Positions 8,942-16,098 of a stretch of 64,000 bases of DNA are shown piece by piece. Made by a program: the position numbers and the translations under genes. Every line of letters starts with the position of its first letter. Position 1 is the first letter of the stretch. Where the stretch lies: NCBI GenBank assembly GCA_016191145.1, contig JACPPD010000006.1, positions 38,615 to 102,614 of the forward strand. The letters are read 5' to 3'. The DNA comes from Ignavibacteria bacterium. GTDB lineage: Bacteria; Bacteroidota; Ignavibacteria; Kapaibacteriales; Kapaibacteriaceae. Below the pieces are notes generated by a model. The model had not been told where the DNA came from. It was given only the letters and a program-made list of their open reading frames with translations, and did no database searches.

Positions 8942-10042
8942 ATGATTTTTGGAGTTGTTGCAGAAACACGCAGGGGCGAGCGCCGCGTAGCACTCGTCCC
9001 TTCTGCTGTTAAAACCCTTATTGAAAAGGGTCACAGCGTCTTGATTGAGGAAGGGGCTGGCATTCGTTCGGGTTTCGACGATGCAGCGTACAGCAGTGCT
9101 GGCGCAAGAGTGGCGTCGCGAAGCGAAGTCATCTCGGCTGCCGAATCGGTGCTCCGCGTTGGTGTGCCAATGCCCGAAGAGATTTCGGAAATGCGTAAGG
9201 GACAGACGTTTGTTGGATATGTCTATCCCAAACGTCACCCCGAACTTCTTACATCGATTGCATCGCGTGGACTGAATGCATTTGCAATGGATGCAATGCC
9301 GCGGTCTACGCGTGCGCAGTCCATGGATGTACTGAGTTCGCAAAACAATCTTGCCGGATACAAGGCAGTGATTGTTGGAGCCAATGCGCTGAATAAAATC
9401 TTCCCGTTAATGATGACTGCCGGCGGCACGGTAAGGCCTACGCGTGTGCTCATCTACGGAGCTGGCGTTGCAGGCTTGCAGGCAATTGCTACAGCCCGAC
9501 GTTTGGGCGCAATTGTGGAAGTGAGCGATATACGGCCCGAGACGAAGGAAGAGGTGCAATCCCTCGGCGCTAAGTTTATTTCCGTCGAAGGCCTCGAATC
9601 TGTGAACGTGCAGGGTGGGTATGTGGCTGCCGTGACAGACGAAGTGCTTGCCAAACAGAAGGAAGCTGTAGAAAAGTCCCTGTTTTCCGCAGACTTAGTG
9701 ATTACAACTGCATTGGTGGCAGGGGGCAGGGCACCACGCCTGATCACTGCAGAACAGGTGTGGAAAATGAAGCGGGGATCGGTAATCGTAGACCTTGCAA
9801 CGGAAGCTGGCGGTAATTGCGAACTGTCGCAATCCGATCAGACGGTAGAAGTAAACGGAGTTACAATCATCGGCTGCGACAATCTTGCCGCAACAGTACC
9901 TGCTCATGCAAGTGAGCTGTATGCAAAGAATATGGTAACGTTTCTAAACCATGCCGCAAAGATTGAGGGATTCGCGTTTGATATGGCGGATGAGATTACG
10001 TCGGCAACATTAGTAGTTCACAACGGAGAGGTGCGCGTTTAA
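8942..10042 (+). CDS. pntA: NAD(P) transhydrogenase subunit alpha part 1 (NAD-binding)
   Basis: 366-aa soluble dI domain that binds NAD(H) in the proton-translocating transhydrogenase. It carries the typical N-terminus (VVAETRRGERRVALVPSAVKTL), the QSMDVLSSQNNLAGYKAV motif, and the Rossmann GAGVAGLQA loop near residue 170 followed by D in SDIRPE. The alpha subunit is split in two, as in many bacteria with a three-gene transhydrogenase. No Shine-Dalgarno site precedes the ATG, which fits the very close promoter-like element at 8930-8937. The stop overlaps the next start as TAATG. Confidence 0.95.
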   Translation: MIFGVVAETRRGERRVALVPSAVKTLIEKGHSVLIEEGAGIRSGFDDAAYSSAGARVASRSEVISAAESVLRVGVPMPEEISEMRKGQTFVGYVYPKRHPELLTSIASRGLNAFAMDAMPRSTRAQSMDVLSSQNNLAGYKAVIVGANALNKIFPLMMTAGGTVRPTRVLIYGAGVAGLQAIATARRLGAIVEVSDIRPETKEEVQSLGAKFISVEGLESVNVQGGYVAAVTDEVLAKQKEAVEKSLFSADLVITTALVAGGRAPRLITAEQVWKMKRGSVIVDLATEAGGNCELSQSDQTVEVNGVTIIGCDNLAATVPAHASELYAKNMVTFLNHAAKIEGFAFDMADEITSATLVVHNGEVRV

Positions 10043-10326
10043 TGGATACCACGACAATTCAGCTATTGTACCTTGTAATTTTAATGATTTTTCTTGGCGT
10101 GGAGCTGATACATCACGTACCGTCGGTTCTGCATACGCCTCTGATGAGCGGAGCAAATGCAATACACGGAGTGGTAATCATTGGTTCAATCATCGTAATG
10201 GGAATGGCCGATGATACACTATCAATGATCCTTGGCTTTCTTGCAGTCCTCCTTGGCACACTGAACGTAGTTGGCGGCTTCGTAGTCACCAACCGCATGC
10301 TCGAAATGTTCAGGAGAAAATCGTGA
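10042..10326 (+). CDS. pntA2: NAD(P) transhydrogenase subunit alpha part 2 (membrane)
   Basis: 94-aa membrane part of the alpha subunit with three predicted transmembrane segments (LLYLVILMIFLGVELI, VVIIGSIIVMGMA, LGFLAVLLGTLNVVGGFVV) and the C-terminal VTNRMLEMFRRK typical of this family. It forms part of the proton channel with PntB. Both ends overlap neighbouring genes (TAATG before, TGATG after), so the three subunits are translationally coupled. Confidence 0.93.
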   Translation: MDTTTIQLLYLVILMIFLGVELIHHVPSVLHTPLMSGANAIHGVVIIGSIIVMGMADDTLSMILGFLAVLLGTLNVVGGFVVTNRMLEMFRRKS

Positions 10327-11720
10327 TGGATGCAACTCTGCCAATTTTATATCTCGTCGCCTCGGTAACCTTCATTATTGGTCTCAAGATGCTTGGCTCG
10401 CCCAAGACGGCGCGGCCCGGAAACCTCATTGCAGCCGTAGGCATGGGTATTGCAATTGCTGGTACGATTTTTTTGTACAAGGGTCATACGGGCGAGCATC
10501 TTCACAACCTGGGATGGATTTTTGGAGCATTAGTAATTGGGTCTGTTATAGGCTGGCTGATGGCGATGCGGGTGAAGATGACTGCAATGCCACAGATGGT
10601 AAGTTTTTTTAATGGCATGGGCGGGGCATGTGCCGCGCTGATATCGCTACTCGAATACAAAGCAGTTGGCGGCGAGGCATTGGGTATTGGAAATGGATTA
10701 GCCACGGTTGCCGGCTTGCTCATTGGCAGCGTAAGCTTCAGCGGGTCGATGATTGCCTTTGGAAAGCTTGAAGAAAAAATTGGCGACATTCGTTTTAGCG
10801 GACAGCAAATCGTCAACAATGCAATCTTGTTGGCGGCCATCGTTCTGGCAGGGTTAATAGCTACCGGAAACATTACCGATTTCAGCGCCATCATCCTTCT
10901 TGCAGGTGTAGCTCTTGTATTCGGAGTGCTGTTTGTATTTCCAATCGGCGGCGCCGATATGCCTGTTGTTATCTCGTTATTAAATTCATTTACTGGTGTT
11001 GCGGCTGCGTGTGGCGGTTTTATTTACCACAACATGGTAATGCTGATAGGGGGCATCCTTGTGGGGAGCGCAGGTTCCATTCTCACCATTGTGATGTGTA
11101 GAAGCATGAACCGCTCTTTGACCAACGTGCTGTTCTCGAATTTCGGAGGCACTACTGCTGTTGCTGCAACAGGCGAGAAATCCCAGGGGTCGGTTAGAGA
11201 AGTAACATGCAGCGATGCTGCCGTTATGATGTCGTATGCCAAGCAAGTTGTAATTGTACCCGGATATGGGCTTGCCGTTGCACAGGCGCAGCATGCATGC
11301 CATCAGTTGGAAATGGAGCTCGAGGCAAAGGGCGTTACCGTTAAGTATGCCGTTCACCCGGTTGCAGGCCGCATGCCCGGCCACATGAATGTGCTGCTTG
11401 CAGAGGCAGATGTGGACTACGATAAACTTGTAGAAATGGACGAAATCAATCCGGAGTTTCCACAGACGGATGTAGCGCTGGTAGTGGGCGCCAACGATGT
11501 AGTGAATCCGGCTGCAAAAACGGATCCGTCGTCGCCGATATATGGAATGCCGATACTCGACGTCGAAAACGCCCGACAGGTAATTGTAATGAAGCGTTCA
11601 ATGCGTGCAGGGTATGCAGGTATCGAAAACGAACTGTTCTTCCGTCCAAACACGGCAATGTTGTTCGGCGATGCAAAGAGCAGCATGACGAACCTCGTTA
11701 CTGAAGTCAAGGCATTGTAA
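10326..11720 (+). CDS. pntB: NAD(P) transhydrogenase subunit beta
   Basis: Membrane domain with about nine segments followed by the NADP(H)-binding dIII domain. Family signatures are FNGMGGACAALISLLEY, IVPGYGLAVAQAQHAC, HPVAGRMPGHMNVLLAEA, VVGANDVVNPAA and MRAGYAGIENELF. It uses the proton-motive force to drive NADP+ reduction by NADH. The ATG at 10326 overlaps the previous stop; a GTG one codon earlier (10323) is the alternative. About 464 aa, normal length. Confidence 0.95.
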   Translation: MDATLPILYLVASVTFIIGLKMLGSPKTARPGNLIAAVGMGIAIAGTIFLYKGHTGEHLHNLGWIFGALVIGSVIGWLMAMRVKMTAMPQMVSFFNGMGGACAALISLLEYKAVGGEALGIGNGLATVAGLLIGSVSFSGSMIAFGKLEEKIGDIRFSGQQIVNNAILLAAIVLAGLIATGNITDFSAIILLAGVALVFGVLFVFPIGGADMPVVISLLNSFTGVAAACGGFIYHNMVMLIGGILVGSAGSILTIVMCRSMNRSLTNVLFSNFGGTTAVAATGEKSQGSVREVTCSDAAVMMSYAKQVVIVPGYGLAVAQAQHACHQLEMELEAKGVTVKYAVHPVAGRMPGHMNVLLAEADVDYDKLVEMDEINPEFPQTDVALVVGANDVVNPAAKTDPSSPIYGMPILDVENARQVIVMKRSMRAGYAGIENELFFRPNTAMLFGDAKSSMTNLVTEVKAL

Positions 11721-11806
11721 TCTGCCTTCGGGCATCTTTTCTTTGGCAAATTCTCCTCGGTTAGTCATACGGCGTGAGTCGGGAGAAACTATTAACAATA
11801 TTTAGT

Positions 11807-12994
11807 ATGCATCGAGACTCTGAAACAAAGGTCGTCCGCACACAGATGGGGCGGACGGGTGAGAAGGAACACACGTCGCCTGTATTCCTGACGTCGAGCT
11901 TTATCTTCGACGATGCCGAACACATGCGCGCATCGTTTGCCGATGAAATCGAAGGCAATATTTATACACGTTTTACAAATCCTAACAATAGTGAATTTGT
12001 AAGAAAAATGTGTGTTCTCGAGGGAGCCGAAGCAGGTGTTGCAACATCGTCGGGCATGGCAGCGGGATTCGCATCCGTCATGGGATTGCTCAGAAGCGGC
12101 GACCACATTGTTTCGTCGCGCGCACTGTTTGGCGGAACTCACGGTATGCTAACAAATTTTCTTCCACGCTGGGGCATCACGAGTACACTCGTTGATATCG
12201 CCGATGAAGATCAGTGGATTGGCGCTATTACGCCATCAACACGGATGTTGTTGGTGGAAACTCCATCGAACCCGGGCTTAGACCTTGCTGACCTGGAATT
12301 TCTCGGCGCTCTGGCGCGAGAGCGAAATCTTATTCTCAACGTCGACAACACGTTTGGCACGCCCCTTATCCAACAACCAATAATGTACGGTGCAGACCTT
12401 GTTTGGCACTCGGCAACAAAATGGATAGATGGGCAGGGTAGGGGCTTGGGAGGCGTAGTTCTTGGTCGGGCAGATTTGATCGGCGATATCGGCGCATTTT
12501 GCAGGAATACCGGTCCATCGATGTCGCCCATGCATTCATGGCTGTTCAGTAAAAGTTTGGAGACGCTTCCTGTGCGGATGGATAGGCATAGTGCAAATGC
12601 TTTGTTGGTTGCCGAATTTCTTGAAGGGCATCAGCAGATAGAACGCGTAAAGTATCCATGGTTACAATCGCATCCTCAGTATAAACTGGCGCGCAAACAA
12701 ATGACGTCGGGCGGAGGCGTTGTTGCATTCTGCATCAAACATGACGGAAGCAATGAGAGTGCTCTCAGACGAGCCACGAAGTTTATTGATAGTGTTCGTA
12801 TGTGTTCAATCACAGCCAACCTTGGCGATACGAGAACGATAGTTGTGCATCCCACAACGTCGACGCATTCAAAACTTACCGAAGAGGCTCGTCGGGAAGT
12901 TGGAATAACACCGAATATGATTCGCATCAGCGTTGGTTTGGAGAGTATTGCCGACATCATAGAAGATCTGGATCAGGCGCTGAACGGCGGTTAA
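11807..12994 (+). CDS. metZ: O-succinyl/O-acetylhomoserine sulfhydrylase (PLP enzyme)
   Basis: Cys/Met-metabolism PLP-dependent enzyme of fold type I that converts acylated homoserine plus sulfide to homocysteine. Landmarks are the substrate/PLP tyrosine region YTRFTNPN, the phosphate-binding SSGMAAG, DNTFGTPLIQQP, and the Schiff-base lysine in HSATKWIDGQGRGLGG. The DGQGR form after the lysine is characteristic of MetZ rather than cystathionine synthases or lyases. I take ATG 11807 (MHRDSETKVV); a GTG at 11774 would add 11 residues. It is followed by metX and hom, together giving homoserine to homocysteine. Confidence 0.9.
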   Translation: MHRDSETKVVRTQMGRTGEKEHTSPVFLTSSFIFDDAEHMRASFADEIEGNIYTRFTNPNNSEFVRKMCVLEGAEAGVATSSGMAAGFASVMGLLRSGDHIVSSRALFGGTHGMLTNFLPRWGITSTLVDIADEDQWIGAITPSTRMLLVETPSNPGLDLADLEFLGALARERNLILNVDNTFGTPLIQQPIMYGADLVWHSATKWIDGQGRGLGGVVLGRADLIGDIGAFCRNTGPSMSPMHSWLFSKSLETLPVRMDRHSANALLVAEFLEGHQQIERVKYPWLQSHPQYKLARKQMTSGGGVVAFCIKHDGSNESALRRATKFIDSVRMCSITANLGDTRTIVVHPTTSTHSKLTEEARREVGITPNMIRISVGLESIADIIEDLDQALNGG

Positions 12995-13009
12995 CTGTCA
13001 ATACACTCG

Positions 13010-13042
13010 TTTGTCCACTCGCCCCCTTACTGTTTATATTTG
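13010..13042 (+). promoter_or_regulatory. Promoter of the metX leader transcript
   Basis: TTTG at 13010-13013, 21 bp, then TATATTTG at 13035-13042, a full match to the Bacteroidota consensus TTTG-N19-21-TAnnTTTG. The leader-peptide ATG begins at 13048, five bases after the element, so the leader mRNA would start at or next to its AUG. Confidence 0.65.
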
Positions 13043-13047
13043 CATCA

Positions 13048-13149
13048 ATGTTTCAATCTGTCAGCCATACTCCGATAATGTGCACCATGCAAATGCAGGC
13101 TTTGCCCATGGCCATGCCTACAGCACGTGTACAGAGACCGGTTGACTAA
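13048..13149 (+). CDS. Methionine-rich leader peptide upstream of metX
   Basis: 33-codon ORF directly in front of metX. It contains six Met, five of them within codons 11-23 (ATG at 13078, 13087, 13093, 13108, 13114), in the stretch MCTMQMQALPMAMP. It has a promoter just ahead and is followed by an intrinsic terminator before metX. That is the layout of amino-acid leader peptides such as TrpL or HisL, here with the amino acid that the regulated gene helps make. No Shine-Dalgarno is visible, so translation probably begins on a leaderless message. Coding by chance is the alternative, but Met enrichment, promoter, terminator and antiterminator coincide. Confidence 0.75.
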   Translation: MFQSVSHTPIMCTMQMQALPMAMPTARVQRPVD

Positions 13150-13206
13150 ACTCACCATAAGAGCCAATAACGGCGCCGTTCTCTGCAAAAGGGGACGGCG
13201 CTTTTT
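13132..13206 (+). terminator. Attenuator: terminator hairpin with competing antiterminator
   Basis: Terminator: 13173-13183 pairs with 13191-13201 (11 bp with two G-U pairs, 7-nt loop), followed by TTTTT at 13202-13206. Antiterminator: 13132-13141 (CAGAGACCGG) pairs with 13176-13185 (CCGTTCTCTG) with one mismatch and would destroy the terminator stem. The antiterminator arm lies over the last leader codons. A ribosome finishing the leader would cover it and allow termination. One stalled at the Met codons would leave it free and allow read-through into metX. Confidence 0.72.
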
Positions 13207-13233
13207 GCATTTGGGCACAAGGAACCATGCATC

Positions 13234-14247
13234 GTGAATTTTTTTAGATACAAGCATCAACTCGAACTCGAATTCGGCAGCGTTCTCAGCAACGTTACTG
13301 TTGCCTATCAGGTATGGGGCGAGCTAAACAAACAGCGCAATAATGTTGTGTGGGTACTGCATGCAATTACTGGTAGCAGCGACGTTGTGCAATGGTGGCC
13401 GGAAGTTGTTGGTAATGGGAAGCTGTTCGATCCCAACAAACACTTCATCATTTGTGCGAACATGATTGGATCGTGCTACGGAAGTACATTCGATACACCA
13501 CAACCTTCCGGACGTGATAGCTCAACGGATTATGCAGCGTCTGATGTGCTGATTACAACGCGCGACGTAGTGAAAGTCTTTTCACTGCTGGCAGATGAAC
13601 TTGGGATTGATACAATTCATGCAGTCATCGGTGGGTCGATGGGCGGACAGCAAGCTCTCGAATGGGCAGTACAACAGCCTGAACGCATCCGCGCCACAAT
13701 ATCTATTGCCGCAAACGCAAAGCACTCGGCGTGGGGCATTGCATTCAATGCAGCGCAGCGCATGGCAATCGAGGCAGATGCAACGTTCGATTCACAACAA
13801 ACCAATGGCGGCGCCGCTGGCTTGGCGGCGGCAAGAGCCATAGGCATGTTATCGTACAGAACGCCTCTTGATTACCATCATAAACGAAATGATGATGCAG
13901 AAAAGCTGGAGGGATTTGCCGCTGAATCGTATCAACGGTATCAGGGCATGAAACTCGTCAAGCGTTTTAATGCCCGATCGTACCATAGGCTAACGCGGAC
14001 TATGGACAGTCACGACGTGGGCCGCGGCCGGGGCGGTCTGGTGCGAGCCTTGAATTCGATTCGCTCACAGACAATTGTGGTTGGTATCGACTCCGACATC
14101 CTCTTTCCGACATTCGAGCAAAAATTCATTGTACAGCATGTGCCAGGAGCACAATACGTTGAATTATCAAGCATCGTTGGCCACGACGCCTTTCTTGCTG
14201 ATCAGCGTGCTCTGGCAGAGCTTCTCCGAACTGTGCTTAATCAATGA
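13234..14247 (+). CDS. metX: Homoserine O-acyltransferase (MetX)
   Basis: 337-aa alpha/beta hydrolase that acylates homoserine to start methionine synthesis. The nucleophile elbow is GGSMGGQQ (Ser near residue 133). The family motif ANMIGSCYGST follows the oxyanion region, and the acid and base are in GIDSDILFP and GHDAFL. Start is GTG 13234, preceded by AAGGA at 13218-13222 with an 11-nt gap. An ATG at 13227 is out of frame and stops at once. Whether it uses acetyl-CoA or succinyl-CoA cannot be decided here. Expression is probably set by the Met leader attenuator just upstream. Confidence 0.92.
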   Translation: MNFFRYKHQLELEFGSVLSNVTVAYQVWGELNKQRNNVVWVLHAITGSSDVVQWWPEVVGNGKLFDPNKHFIICANMIGSCYGSTFDTPQPSGRDSSTDYAASDVLITTRDVVKVFSLLADELGIDTIHAVIGGSMGGQQALEWAVQQPERIRATISIAANAKHSAWGIAFNAAQRMAIEADATFDSQQTNGGAAGLAAARAIGMLSYRTPLDYHHKRNDDAEKLEGFAAESYQRYQGMKLVKRFNARSYHRLTRTMDSHDVGRGRGGLVRALNSIRSQTIVVGIDSDILFPTFEQKFIVQHVPGAQYVELSSIVGHDAFLADQRALAELLRTVLNQ

Positions 14248-14263
14248 AGCAATTGGTTCAGAT

Positions 14264-14311
14264 TCACCCGGTGAATGACCGGGTGAATGACCGGGTGATT
14301 GACCGGGTGAT
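14264..14311. repeat. Family 1 repeat cluster between metX and hom
   Basis: Four units of the CCGGGTGAATGA / CCGGGTGATTGA type, opposite in orientation to most of the 8816 array. The first unit (CACCCGGTGAATG) is inverted relative to the rest, so a hairpin can form. Confidence 0.85.
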
Positions 14312-14342
14312 TGTAGCTCCTACGTTCAAAACTTGGGGAAAC

Positions 14343-14372
14343 CTGCCGGGAGGCATATGCTGACGGGGAAGG
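14343..14372 (-). repeat. Single family 2 unit
   Basis: One unit with the GGAGGCATATGCTG core, in reverse orientation relative to the clusters at 25807 and 36537, with CGGGG decay at its right side. The rest of the metX-hom gap up to 14454 shows nothing further. Confidence 0.6.
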
Positions 14373-14454
14373 TTAAACGCAAGCCGTTAAACTCTTTACA
14401 TATCAATACGTTGGCTTTTCTCTTACAGCATACTCTAAAACAAGGTATTAATTA

Positions 14455-15621
14455 ATGCTTACTATCGGACTCTTCGGCTTCGGATGTGTTGGACAAGGTC
14501 TTTGGGACGTAATTCACAGAACACATGGATTGCGTTCGCAGATTGCGCGTATCTGCGTTAAAGACAAACACAAGTCGCGCCCCCTGCCTCGAAATGCATT
14601 TACGTTTGACCGTGACGACATTCTAAACGACGATACAATAAACGTTGTTGTAGAACTCATCGACGATGCCGAAGCTGCATTTGAAATCGTCAGTGCGGCT
14701 ATGAGAAAGGGTAAGGCAGTTGTTACTGCAAACAAGAAGATGGTGGCTACTCGGTTCCGCGAGTTGCTTGAGATCCAGCAAGAAACGCAGCAGCCACTCC
14801 TCTACGAGGCATCTACGGGCGGCAGTATTCCAATTATTCGGAACCTGGAAGAATACTACGATAACGATCTGTTAAGCGGCGTAGAAGGAATCGTTAACGG
14901 AACCACAAATTACATTCTGTCTAAACTCTCAGCGAACATCGAAGCCAGATATCACGATGTGCTGCGTGAAGCACAGCAACTTGGCTTTGCTGAATCCGAT
15001 CCGTCGCTCGATGTGGACGCATGGGACGCTGCGTACAAGACCGTTGTGATTTCGGCACACGCTTTTGGTGCAGTGATACATCCGGATAGTGTTATACGAA
15101 GGGGAATTGCAACCATTACGCCGTTCGATGTAGCTGCTGCACGCAGCCATGGCTGCGATATCAAGCTATTGAGCAGGTCTTCGTTGCACAACAACCAACT
15201 GATTGCGTGGGCTCTTCCAACATTCGTGCCCCTCACGGATATGCTGTCGCGCGTCGTAAATGAAACAAACGCCATTCGACTGCATGGAGCCTTTTCTGAC
15301 GATCAATTATTGATTGGCAAGGGGGCTGGGGCACATCCAACGGCATCGGCAGTGCTTTCCGATATCGCGGCATTGAAGTACAGCTACCGCTATGAATACA
15401 AAAAATTGCTCTTGAATGATATTCCACAGTTTAGCACCGACATATCCACACGTGTGTATATCAGAGGCAATGACAATCAACTGAATTCCATCGAGTTTTC
15501 GGATGTTGAAATCGACCACAAGGCCAATAACAATAGGTATCTCATAGGTGAAACATCTATTCGTGCATTAGTGGAATCCGAACCTTTCAATTCGTCGGAA
15601 TGCTTCATTGCAATTGCCTGA
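14455..15621 (+). CDS. hom: Homoserine dehydrogenase
   Basis: 388-aa NAD(P)H-dependent enzyme that makes homoserine from aspartate semialdehyde. It has an N-terminal Rossmann fold (GLFGFGCVGQGLW, residues 4-16), VTANKKMVA, the catalytic-domain signature GIVNGTTNYILSKL (about 147-160) and ESDPSLDVDAWDAAYKTVVIS with the conserved Asp/Lys. A shortened ACT-like tail of about 75 residues follows. It supplies the substrate of MetX and is likely co-transcribed with it despite the roughly 200-bp gap filled by repeats. No separate leader or promoter was recognised before it. Confidence 0.93.
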   Translation: MLTIGLFGFGCVGQGLWDVIHRTHGLRSQIARICVKDKHKSRPLPRNAFTFDRDDILNDDTINVVVELIDDAEAAFEIVSAAMRKGKAVVTANKKMVATRFRELLEIQQETQQPLLYEASTGGSIPIIRNLEEYYDNDLLSGVEGIVNGTTNYILSKLSANIEARYHDVLREAQQLGFAESDPSLDVDAWDAAYKTVVISAHAFGAVIHPDSVIRRGIATITPFDVAAARSHGCDIKLLSRSSLHNNQLIAWALPTFVPLTDMLSRVVNETNAIRLHGAFSDDQLLIGKGAGAHPTASAVLSDIAALKYSYRYEYKKLLLNDIPQFSTDISTRVYIRGNDNQLNSIEFSDVEIDHKANNNRYLIGETSIRALVESEPFNSSECFIAIA

Positions 15622-15804
15622 TATAACGAAACACGCATTTAACATCTGGTTAACCTGCGGATGAAGGGAACACAATATGTTGGTATGAGTCGAACCCGCT
15701 GAAATGTATTCAGGAACATCTATGGCTTGTCCGTACGTCGTAGGGTTGACAACCTTCGGCAGAGGCACACAGTAATCACTAACCATATTTATTATGGAGG
15801 TCAG

Positions 15805-16050
15805 ATGTCAATCCAACCTGAGATGCTGGAAAGAGCGCAAAGCGATGCTTCCGGCTTATTCGATATTGTTCTCACCTTCACCGGCGATTCCGTGCCGTCG
15901 TCTCTCGAATCCAAACTCACGGAAATTCTTGGTTTCACGAACATGTACTCTGGCAGACTTTCGGGCAAGGAAGTAGTAGATCTTTCGGAGAATCCTCTCG
16001 TCGGCAGTATCCAAGAAGACACGGAGCAATTTCTAATGGACGATGAATGA
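15805..16050 (+). CDS. Small protein resembling inhibitor I9 / subtilisin propeptide
   Basis: 81 aa, unknown. The start at 15805 is fixed by GGAGG at 15796-15800; an upstream ATG-like extension is not needed. The pattern FDIVLTFTG ... LTEILGFTNMYSGRLSGKEVVDLSENPLVGSIQEDTEQFL resembles the I9 propeptide layout (strand-helix-strand-helix-strand with a final ...VxxIxxD). No protease is nearby. It has no signal peptide, so if it is an inhibitor it acts in the cytoplasm. The 180-bp gap before it holds nothing I can name. Confidence 0.65.
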   Translation: MSIQPEMLERAQSDASGLFDIVLTFTGDSVPSSLESKLTEILGFTNMYSGRLSGKEVVDLSENPLVGSIQEDTEQFLMDDE

Positions 16051-16068
16051 TAGGTTGAATAGTATGAG

Positions 16069-16098
16069 GGAGGGGGCGACCACCACCGCCCCCTTTGT
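16069..16098 (+). terminator. Rho-independent terminator
   Basis: GGGGGCG (16072-16078) pairs with CGCCCCC (16087-16093), 8-nt loop, followed by TTTGTTATTT. It sits between two convergent genes, 20 bp after the small protein, and overlaps the end of the exonuclease gene, so it may serve both strands. Confidence 0.75.

Noticed and set aside
12802..13047. Long ORF joining the metZ end to the Met leader
   Set aside because: Most of it is an out-of-frame reading of metZ; promoter and Met cluster support a start at 13048.
13227..13247. ATG start for metX
   Set aside because: The ATG is out of frame and meets a stop after six codons; the GTG at 13234 leads into the conserved N-terminus.
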